A DNA stretch of 64,000 nucleotides, from positions 10,201,001 to 10,265,000 of the forward strand of contig NZ_CP107902.1 in NCBI RefSeq assembly GCF_036013935.1, read 5' to 3'. This document shows, piece after piece, positions 50,559-57,962 of the stretch (position 1 is the stretch's first letter; the number at the start of each line of letters is the position of its first letter). Origin of the DNA: Streptomyces sp. NBC_00461. GTDB taxonomy: Bacteria > Actinomycetota > Actinomycetes > Streptomycetales > Streptomycetaceae. The translations under genes and the position numbers were made by a program. Below the pieces are notes generated by a model. It worked only from the letters and a program-made list of their open reading frames with translations, searched no databases and was not told where the DNA came from.

Positions 50559-53179
50559 TTGTATCCCTTCATGTTCAACTGGACGTTCGGCGGGGTGGCG
50601 GGGGCGTGCTGGGCGAGGAAGCCGCTCACTCGGGTGAGCTGGTTGCCGGCCCGGTCCGTGAGCTGGTCCAGCGCAGCTGCGCCGGCCGTGGCCCGGGCGG
50701 CGCGCTCCAGTGCCGCAACCTGGCGTGGGCGGGCGTAGTCGGCGAAGACTTCGTCCAGGTGAGGGCCGGTGATCCGGACGGGGCCGACACGACGGCCCTC
50801 GACGGTCAGCGACATGTAGTGCTCGAACCGGTCCAGCGCGGCGACCACGTCCGGGCTGGGACGGTCGCCCCACTCCGCGGTGATCGGGGCGACCGCAGAC
50901 TGTGAACCCGCGGTCGACGCCAGCGTGGAGGCGTTCTGCACCAGCGACAGCCGCACCGGAATGGGCAGGCGGGCCAGCAGCTGCGTCATGCCGTGGACGT
51001 GGACCTTGTACTTGCGGAAGTCCTCGAACATCGCGGCGATCGTCTCCGGGGCCGCGCCCGTGAGGGTGATCAGCTCGTCGAAATACGGGCGGAACGGCAC
51101 CCGCTGGCCTTCCGGGGTATCCCGGCGGGAGCGCACGGCCCGCAGCAGGTCGCGGGCGAGCAGTGCGGTGATGAGCCGGTCGGTGGGCCCGTTCCCGCCC
51201 GGACACACCCACACGATCATCCGTGAGTCCATCGCGGCCCGGATGTTGTAGACGCCGGCCGGCTGCCCGAGGAACGCCCGGGTCACCGGGTTCGCGGCCA
51301 GCCGGGCGATCGGGTTGAGGACGACGCCGAACGCGTCGGTGGGCAGCGTCGGGAACACCGTCCGCCACCAGGAGCGGGTCTCCTCGTCCAGGCGCCCCTC
51401 CACCGCGGTGAGCGCCGGAATACGGAAGGCCGGATCCGTGAGGAGAGAACGCAGGTGAAAGACCGTCGCCTGGTCCTCGGGCCGCCCGGCCTGGCAGGCG
51501 GCCTCGTTGACGGCCACCAGCACCGCCAGGGCGGCGGTGAAGATGGTCAGCGCGCGGGGAGCGGTGGCGTCGTCCCACCTGAGCACGGACGCGTAGGCAT
51601 CCGCGGTCGCCTCCACGACCTCGTGCGCCACCTGACCCTGGTGCATACCGATCGGATTCCAGCAACTGAGCTGCGGAGCAGGCCCGTTGGCGTTCAGGTC
51701 GATCAGTGCGATCCGCTGCATCAAGTGGTCGTGGGCGAGGAACGGCAGGGCGCGCGGCCAGGAGTCGCGATGCGGGTCGACGAACATCAGCCCGCCGTCG
51801 GCGTGGGCCCAGCCGATCGCCTGGGCCAGAGCGCGTTCGGTCTTGCCGCCGCCCGCCTTGCCCACCCCGACCTCGAACAGCGTCTCGCACGCGTAGGTGG
51901 CGACCAGGCGCCGCCGGCCGTCGGATCCGCGGTAGATGCCCTGCAACAGCAGGTCGGGATCCCCGTGCTCGAACGTCGGCAGGTCCCCGGCCAGCAGCGG
52001 CAGTCGGCAGTGCACCGTGGGTGGTTTGAGCAGCCCGGTCAGCTCGTCCAACCGGACCCAGTTCGCACGAGGCGGCTGGCAGTGCCCCAGATCCCAGCGG
52101 CGCTCGAAGCCACGCCTAGTGGGCCAGTGATCGGCGCCGAACCGCCACGGGCCCACCCGCCAGCCGCGCATCGCCCAGCGCGAGCCGCCGCCGAACACGT
52201 CGAGGGCGGCCTGGAGTTGACCGAGGCGGGCCTGGGCGCGCCCTTCAACGTTGGACGCGCACATCACCAGCAGCTGCACGCGCACCAGGTGGTCGTCCTC
52301 GACGAGCTTGCCCAGTGCTTCCTCCGGGTCCACCCGGCGGGGGACCGGCGGCATGACCAACCGACGCCCGCCCCCGCCCTGCTTGCCGGCCACCAACTGC
52401 TGCAACTGCCAGGCCAGCGAGTCTTCGATACCGGTGGCGTCCTGCCGTACCCACCGGGCGGCCCGCTGGGCCTCCCGCCTCTCCGCACGCCGCGCCTCCG
52501 TCATCAGCTGCAGCCGGCGCGCCCGCAGCGACCATTTGGGGGCGCGCTGGATGTCGAGCCGGATCTCGGCCAGGTCACCCAGCTCGGCACGGAGGTCGGA
52601 GACAGCGTCGATCAGCGGCTGCAACGGGTCGGGGGCCAGCGGGACTTCACGCAAGGGCGCGCTCGGCTTGCCACGCAGGATGAACTCCGCCCGCACCACG
52701 TGGTCACGGGGCTTGTCGACCAGGGGACGGGCCCGGTTCACGGTCACCGCAGGGCCGAACGGCGTGATCGACAGGAGACGCTCGCCGCCTGCGGGGCCTT
52801 CGATCCGGTACCGCAACGGGCTGGAGCCGTCGGCACGCAGCCTCAGCTGCACCGTCTTCGACCGGCGCGGCGCCCACCACGGCATGGAAGTCGAGGCCCG
52901 GGCGAGCTGAACACCCCGGCGGAAGATCTCCTCGAAACCAGGGTCGAAGTGCCGCGACGGCACGAGCTCCAGCGCCATCCGCTCAGCCGAGGCCTTCCGG
53001 GCCAGGTGGCGCACCACCAGCTCGCTCGCCATCCAGACGACGACGGCGACCGCGGCCACCACCCACCAGTAGGTGAGCACCCAGCCGGCGGCATGAACGA
53101 TGCCGGAGATGAGGCCGAGCACCTGTCCGGATGCCGTTGGGTCCGACTGGCCGGTCAGGTACGGGGCTGCGGAATCCAC
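50555..53179 (-). CDS. VirD4/TraD-like coupling ATPase
   Basis: 874 residues from GTG 53179. One N-terminal membrane helix pair (VLTYWWVVAAVAVVVWMASE), a ~380-residue region with no clear family, then a TraG/TraD-type P-loop domain: Walker A FEVGVGKAGGGKTERAL near 436-450, VDPHRDSWPRALPFL, IVWVCPGGNGPTDRL and Walker B PYFDELITLTGAAPETIAA, with VHGMTQLLARL after it. It should bind the transfer DNA-protein complex and feed it to the channel. RBS AGGGAG; overlaps the preceding gene by 25 bp. Confidence 0.85.
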   Translation of the reverse strand: MDSAAPYLTGQSDPTASGQVLGLISGIVHAAGWVLTYWWVVAAVAVVVWMASELVVRHLARKASAERMALELVPSRHFDPGFEEIFRRGVQLARASTSMPWWAPRRSKTVQLRLRADGSSPLRYRIEGPAGGERLLSITPFGPAVTVNRARPLVDKPRDHVVRAEFILRGKPSAPLREVPLAPDPLQPLIDAVSDLRAELGDLAEIRLDIQRAPKWSLRARRLQLMTEARRAERREAQRAARWVRQDATGIEDSLAWQLQQLVAGKQGGGGRRLVMPPVPRRVDPEEALGKLVEDDHLVRVQLLVMCASNVEGRAQARLGQLQAALDVFGGGSRWAMRGWRVGPWRFGADHWPTRRGFERRWDLGHCQPPRANWVRLDELTGLLKPPTVHCRLPLLAGDLPTFEHGDPDLLLQGIYRGSDGRRRLVATYACETLFEVGVGKAGGGKTERALAQAIGWAHADGGLMFVDPHRDSWPRALPFLAHDHLMQRIALIDLNANGPAPQLSCWNPIGMHQGQVAHEVVEATADAYASVLRWDDATAPRALTIFTAALAVLVAVNEAACQAGRPEDQATVFHLRSLLTDPAFRIPALTAVEGRLDEETRSWWRTVFPTLPTDAFGVVLNPIARLAANPVTRAFLGQPAGVYNIRAAMDSRMIVWVCPGGNGPTDRLITALLARDLLRAVRSRRDTPEGQRVPFRPYFDELITLTGAAPETIAAMFEDFRKYKVHVHGMTQLLARLPIPVRLSLVQNASTLASTAGSQSAVAPITAEWGDRPSPDVVAALDRFEHYMSLTVEGRRVGPVRITGPHLDEVFADYARPRQVAALERAARATAGAAALDQLTDRAGNQLTRVSGFLAQHAPATPPNVQLNMKGYK

Positions 53180-53799
53180 GTCGCTGCTCCCTTCTTGTTC
53201 GTGCGGGTGAAGAACCAGTCGGTGATGCGGAGGTCGGTGAAGGTGCCGCCGCGGTCTACGCCGGCCCACACCAGATGGACCACCGCCTTGTTGCGACTGC
53301 CGTGGCGGCGGGCGATCGCGGCCTGGATGCGGAAACGGGCGGTGGCGAACGCCGGGGCCACCGCCTGCCCCGGGTCGGGGAAAACCTCTGGCCATTTCGC
53401 GCGGCCGGCTCCGGTGGCGTCCGCGCGCAGCAGCGCGCGACCGGCGGTGAGCAACTCCCGCTCGTCGGCGGCAGGAAGATCGGCGGGCCAGGCCGCCTCC
53501 AGGTTCCGCTGGACGGCCCGGTCACCGGCCACGCCCTCGCCGTGCGGTGGCAGAGCGGACGCGACGGCCGGCGGTGTCGATGCGGCGGGCGTCGCGGTGG
53601 CAGCCGCGTGGGCGGTCAGCTTGCCGGTAGGAGGCGCAGCGGCCGCCGATGACGCATCCGTGGTCACCTGCTTGGTCGGCGAGGCGGCCGGGGCCTGCGG
53701 CTGTTGACCGTGCGGCATGCCCAGCAGAGCGAGGCCGGCAATGGTGAGCACGACGGTGCTCAGCAACAGCAGACGCGAGGAGCGCGGGGTGGTGGTCAC
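53155..53799 (-). CDS. Membrane-anchored hypothetical protein of the T4SS operon
   Basis: 214 residues. A single N-terminal helix (LLLLSTVVLTIAGLALLGM) anchors it; an Ala/Pro/Thr-rich stretch of ~60 residues spans the wall, followed by a compact domain (AAWPADLPAADERELLTAGR, AFATARFRIQAAIARRHGSR, AVVHLVWAGVDRGGTFTDLR). The C-terminal part looks like a small NTF2/VirB8-like fold but I cannot show it. Start and stop overlap neighbours, so it is part of the transfer operon. Confidence 0.7.
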   Translation of the reverse strand: MTTTPRSSRLLLLSTVVLTIAGLALLGMPHGQQPQAPAASPTKQVTTDASSAAAAPPTGKLTAHAAATATPAASTPPAVASALPPHGEGVAGDRAVQRNLEAAWPADLPAADERELLTAGRALLRADATGAGRAKWPEVFPDPGQAVAPAFATARFRIQAAIARRHGSRNKAVVHLVWAGVDRGGTFTDLRITDWFFTRTNKKGAATWIPQPRT

Positions 53800-54947
53800 A
53801 GCAGCCGCGCCCCTCCCGCATAGCCGGACATCGCGTCCACCGCGTCCAGCCGGACAACGGTCCCCGGGCGGGCGGCGTTGACCATCTGCCCGCCGCCCAG
53901 GTAGATCCCGACGTGATAGATCGTCAAATCGCGTCCGGGAGCGGTGGCGTAGAAGACGAGGTCACCCGGCATGAGCGCACCCGTGCCAAGGCCCGCGGGA
54001 ATCCGCCGGCCGACACCGGCCTGGGCGGCCGCGGTGCGCGGCAGTCGGATGCCGGCCTTCGCGTACGCGTACTGGGTCATCCCGGAACAGTCGAAGCCCT
54101 TGATGTTGGCGCCGTTCTTGCCGCTGGGGGAGCAGCAGAACCCGTACGACGGACCCTTGGCGTTGCCCCCGCCCCACGAGTAGGGCACCCCCCGCTGGGA
54201 GAGCGCCGCCTCGATCACGGTGCGGGCCTTCCCGGAGACGTTCTTGAGGTCCGGGTCCTTGGCGGCCGCCCTGTACTGCTCGATCCAGCCCAGCACGCCT
54301 GCCACGTACTCGCTCGAGTGGTTGTACTGCAGGATCGCCGCCGTGAGCTGGGCCCGCTTGGTCAGGTCGCGGCCTCCTGTGCACAGGTAGATCGCGGCGC
54401 CGAGCGCGGCGTCGTCGGCGTTGTGGGGATCGGCAACCTTGTCCCCGTTGCCGTCCTCGCCGGTCGACTCCCAGGTCGAGGGCATGAACTGGAATGGCCC
54501 GACGGCTCGCTCACCCTGTGAGGCGCCATCCCACCTGCCACCGTCGGTGTCGGGGAAGACAGTGGTGTTGCCGCCGGCGCCGGAGCCGTTGAGGAGCACC
54601 CCGTAGATCTTCGGGCGGATGTCGCCGTTGTCGGCGATGTTCCTGCCCACAGCGTGGTTGGACTCGACCTTGGCGATCCCGGCGAGGATAGGCCAGCGCA
54701 TGCCCTCGCACTTGGGCACATACTCACCGACGTGCTGAACCGCCTTCTTGTAGGCGGTCAGCATCCGCGGCGGGATGTCCGCGGCGCTGCCGCCCTCGGC
54801 GATCCCTCCGTCGTCCTGCGCACCGGTCTTCAGGGCGACGTATGCGCTGATCGCGTTTCCGACCGGCGCGGCGCAGCACACGGCGGCGAACATCAGCAGC
54901 GCGACGACACATCCCCACCGCCTCATGCGGCGTACCGGCGGCCTCAC
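53796..54947 (-). CDS. Lytic transglycosylase / NlpC-P60 cell-wall hydrolase
   Basis: 383 residues. N-terminal helix or signal (RRWGCVVALLMFAAVCCAAP). Residues ~85-220 form a transglycosylase domain: WPILAGIAKVESNHAVGRNI with the catalytic glutamate, GERAVGPFQFMPSTWESTGE and AAIYLCTGGRDL. Residues ~250-383 form NlpC/P60: VPYSWGGGNAKG, catalytic cysteine in GFDCSGMTQYAYAKAG, histidine in IYHVGIYLGGGQMVN. It opens peptidoglycan for the channel (VirB1-like role). GTGA overlaps on both sides. Confidence 0.9.
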   Translation of the reverse strand: MRPPVRRMRRWGCVVALLMFAAVCCAAPVGNAISAYVALKTGAQDDGGIAEGGSAADIPPRMLTAYKKAVQHVGEYVPKCEGMRWPILAGIAKVESNHAVGRNIADNGDIRPKIYGVLLNGSGAGGNTTVFPDTDGGRWDGASQGERAVGPFQFMPSTWESTGEDGNGDKVADPHNADDAALGAAIYLCTGGRDLTKRAQLTAAILQYNHSSEYVAGVLGWIEQYRAAAKDPDLKNVSGKARTVIEAALSQRGVPYSWGGGNAKGPSYGFCCSPSGKNGANIKGFDCSGMTQYAYAKAGIRLPRTAAAQAGVGRRIPAGLGTGALMPGDLVFYATAPGRDLTIYHVGIYLGGGQMVNAARPGTVVRLDAVDAMSGYAGGARLL

Positions 54948-57625
54948 TCGCCCTCACCGTCCTCGTCCTGCCACCGATCCCGCACCTGGCGCAGGCGGCC
55001 CAGCCGGTCGGCGTCGGGCTCGGTCCGCCGCATCAGCTCCCGCATCCGGTCCCGTGCCTCGTCCCGTGGGTTGCGTGCGTTCCCGCCCCCGGGATGAGCG
55101 GGCCTGCCGAGATCGGACCGAGGCACTGGGGGCGGGCCCTGCCGAGGCGGGAGCGGTGCCGGCGGCGGAGCTGCGGGACCGCCCGTTGGTGGGGCGGGGC
55201 GCGCAGGCGCGGCCGGGCGGGGGGTGGCAGCCGGAGTGCCTACGGCTGGCAGGCGGCGGTTGGCGAACGGACCGGAACCGCCGCTGTCGTCGGTGTGGTC
55301 CCGCAGGACCTGGGCCACGTGTCGCCCCGTGTCGCCCCAGGCCCGGCGGTCTTCGCGGACGGTGTTGCCCCAAACCCGCACCTGCTGGCGGGCGTCCTGG
55401 GAGTAGCGCGAACCCCCCGACCGGGCCCGGCGGACGTTGGCCGGCAGACCGACCGTCGCCCCGTACGCGGCCCGGCCGCCCCGGTTGAGGATGCGGTACC
55501 CGCGGAAGCGGACCAGCCGGTTGTGGGCCCGGGTCGACAGCAGCGTCCGATCGCTGTTCTGGTCGTGCAGCACCTGGCCGGTGTTACGGTCGACGACCTG
55601 CCCCTGGTCGTTGCGATACCGGTCGGGCGGGCCTGACGGCCGACGCGGCCCCGCACCGCCTGAACCACCGCCGCCCGACGGGCCACCCGCACCCGGGTCC
55701 CCGTCGGCCGTGGGCTTGCGCCACTTGGCCAACTGCTCCCGATCCGGACGGCGGCCGATCAGCAGCCAATGCGCACCCTTCCCGCCAAGCCGTGCGCCCA
55801 GCCCACCCACGGCCGCGGCCGCGGTCAACGGGGCCAGACCGCGCCCGGCTTCGGCCGTGGCATCGGCGAGGAGTCCGCCGGTGTCCACCGGCATGCCGGC
55901 GCCGTCGACCAGGGAGGTGAGTGCGCCCATCAGTCGCTGGCGGGTGCCGAGCATGCCGAACCTGCCGCCACCCCCGCCGGTGAAGGCGCGCAGCCCGCCG
56001 CCGTATCCGCCGATCGCGGTAGGGGAGTTCATGGCGAGGGCGGCGCCGAGTTCGGAGGTGTCGCCGGGCATGTGGGTGCCGCCGACCTTGGCGTAGCGCA
56101 TCCGCATGGCCATGCGCCGTCCGAAGGAGGTGATGCCGGTCAGCAGCCTGCGGTGTCCGGCCGCGCCGGCGATGGCGAGCACGTCGATGAGCAGGATCCG
56201 CTCGACCATCAGGTCGGGGCCGTTGGTGATGGTGGCGTCGATGGCGATCCCGAAGAAGGGGATGAAGGCGCAGATCCCGACCACGGCCAGGACGGCGATG
56301 CCCCAGATCGACAGCCACTTCCACACCGACTGGCGCGCCGGGCCGGGCAGCATGCCTGCGACGAAGGTGACCCCGCCGACGGCCGCCGCTGCCGCGCAGA
56401 TGCCCTGGGTACCCAGCAGCACGATCGCGCTGGACAGCAGCATGCCGCAGATGAACAGGGCGGCGATCAGCAGCAGGAAGGCTCCGCCGACCCGCCACCA
56501 GGTGGGCTGTTCGGCGTAGGCGGCACACGACTTGCCGACCGGTCCGGCCTTCTTCATGTCGGCGAGGAACGCGGCGAACTCCTGGTCCTCCGCGCTGACG
56601 ACCGGATTGGCGGCATCCAGCAGCTCACCACCCGGAGTGAGTTCGGGCAGCGCCCCTGCGGTCCCCTTGTCGCCGTCGCCGCGCTGGCACCATTTCTTGG
56701 CGGGCCCCTTGACCAGGCGGCAGGGATCGTCCTTGTCGTCTTTGGCCGTGCCGGCCTTATAACCGCCGGTGATCCACTTCAGGTGGACCGCGTAGGCCTT
56801 GCGGTCGGCAGGCTTGGCCGGGTCGAGGATGCGCCCGTACTGGAGGAGCATGTACGGCTTGACAATCAAGGCGTTGGTGATCGAATCCTGGATGGGCCGG
56901 GCCACTTCCGTTGAAGAGACCGGTCCTTCGCCTTCACGCTGTTCGCACTTGATCTCGGCGTTGCCGGCCATGCCGGCGCATGGGTCGTAGCTGGCGAGCT
57001 TGCCGCCCCAGTCGTAGGAGTTGACGCTCTCCTGGGCGACCTCGGCGGCCACCTGCTGGGACTGCCCCAGCGGCCCGTCCGGGCCGAGCATGGTGTCGGG
57101 GCGGATGAGAGCCGAGGCAGCGATCGCCCCGATGAGCAGGGTGAGGAAGATTTCGCCCAGACCGCGGCCGACCCGGCCACGCACGATCATGAATCCCGCG
57201 AACACAAACGCCCAGGCCAGCAAGAGCCCCTTGATCCCGAGTGTGTCGACGACCACCGTGTCGTAGGTGTCGGCGACCTTCTGCGCGGGCTTGGTGAGGA
57301 GCTTGAGCAGCGGGAACCGGAAGGCCACCTCGATCGCCCACCCGGCCAGCCCGACCAGCAGCCTGATCAGGGTGAACAGCCCGGACAGGGCGAAGGCCAG
57401 GGCCTGGGTCTTGAAGGCGACGATGGAGCCACCTGAAGCGTTCAGGTCGTACCCGTCGATCGGCACACCCTCGGACGAGTAGATGTTCAGCGGGGCGAGC
57501 AGGTCTCCGGTCTCGCTGTTGCTGCCGGCCGCGTACACGACCTGGGTGTTCACCATGAGGAACACGCCGGTGAGCAGCACGACGAAACCGGCCGAACGCA
57601 AAGTCGCACGGTCTGGACGGAACAC
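54944..57625 (-). CDS. VirB6/TrbL-like polytopic membrane protein
   Basis: 893 residues from GTG 57625, just after the stop of the previous gene. A signal-like first helix (FVVLLTGVFLMVNTQVVYAA), a helix group (FALSGLFTLIRLLVGLAGWA, GLLLAWAFVFAGFMIV, LGEIFLTLLIGAIAASALI), a ~200-residue extracytoplasmic loop with a DPCRLVKGPAKKWC motif, a second helix group (GGAFLLLIAALFICGMLLSS, WGIAVLAVVGICAFIPFFG) and a long disordered Arg/Pro/Gly-rich cytoplasmic tail of about 300 residues. This is the layout of actinobacterial VirB6-like channel proteins. Confidence 0.8.
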   Translation of the reverse strand: MFRPDRATLRSAGFVVLLTGVFLMVNTQVVYAAGSNSETGDLLAPLNIYSSEGVPIDGYDLNASGGSIVAFKTQALAFALSGLFTLIRLLVGLAGWAIEVAFRFPLLKLLTKPAQKVADTYDTVVVDTLGIKGLLLAWAFVFAGFMIVRGRVGRGLGEIFLTLLIGAIAASALIRPDTMLGPDGPLGQSQQVAAEVAQESVNSYDWGGKLASYDPCAGMAGNAEIKCEQREGEGPVSSTEVARPIQDSITNALIVKPYMLLQYGRILDPAKPADRKAYAVHLKWITGGYKAGTAKDDKDDPCRLVKGPAKKWCQRGDGDKGTAGALPELTPGGELLDAANPVVSAEDQEFAAFLADMKKAGPVGKSCAAYAEQPTWWRVGGAFLLLIAALFICGMLLSSAIVLLGTQGICAAAAAVGGVTFVAGMLPGPARQSVWKWLSIWGIAVLAVVGICAFIPFFGIAIDATITNGPDLMVERILLIDVLAIAGAAGHRRLLTGITSFGRRMAMRMRYAKVGGTHMPGDTSELGAALAMNSPTAIGGYGGGLRAFTGGGGGRFGMLGTRQRLMGALTSLVDGAGMPVDTGGLLADATAEAGRGLAPLTAAAAVGGLGARLGGKGAHWLLIGRRPDREQLAKWRKPTADGDPGAGGPSGGGGSGGAGPRRPSGPPDRYRNDQGQVVDRNTGQVLHDQNSDRTLLSTRAHNRLVRFRGYRILNRGGRAAYGATVGLPANVRRARSGGSRYSQDARQQVRVWGNTVREDRRAWGDTGRHVAQVLRDHTDDSGGSGPFANRRLPAVGTPAATPRPAAPARPAPPTGGPAAPPPAPLPPRQGPPPVPRSDLGRPAHPGGGNARNPRDEARDRMRELMRRTEPDADRLGRLRQVRDRWQDEDGEGE

Positions 57626-57626
57626 G

Positions 57627-57962
57627 TCAGCGCCGCCTTCGCCCAGCGGCGCCGCGCAGCCGCCACACCACGAGAGCACCCACACCTGCACTGGCAGGCA
57701 CCAGCCTCCACGCCCCGCCGGCCACGTCCTGATGACCGGCGGAGGCAGTGGTCGCGGCGCCGCGCTCGCAGTACGCCTTGGCCGGGCCCACGATCAGGGC
57801 GCAGGGATCCCGGTGCGCGGCGTCGGCGGCGAAGGCCTGTCCGGTGTGCGGCCACCACCCCTGCGGCACGCCCACCCCGAGGGCGAGCACGACGACGGCG
57901 AGCACGGTGAGGACGCTCACGGCGGCGACGCGCTTCGAGCGGGCACAGGACAACGTGGTCAT
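57627..57962 (-). CDS. Small exported/membrane protein sharing a Cys motif with the VirB6-like protein
   Basis: 111 residues. N-terminal helix VLTVLAVVVLALGVGVPQGW, a short exported part containing DPCALIVGPAKAYCERG, and a second helix near the end (ASAGVGALVVWRL) with a basic tail. The DPC-x-L-x2-GPAK-x-[YW]-C-x-RG pattern recurs in the loop of the next protein. It is placed between VirB4 and VirB6-like genes, overlapping the first by one base. Possibly a channel partner or a split-off copy of that loop. No named family. Confidence 0.68.
   Translation of the reverse strand: MTTLSCARSKRVAAVSVLTVLAVVVLALGVGVPQGWWPHTGQAFAADAAHRDPCALIVGPAKAYCERGAATTASAGHQDVAGGAWRLVPASAGVGALVVWRLRGAAGRRRR

Noticed and set aside
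49644..51890. A 748-codon version of the replication-relaxation gene
   Set aside because: The upper part is an out-of-frame shadow of the coupling ATPase; GTG 50558 overlaps its stop and starts the domain.
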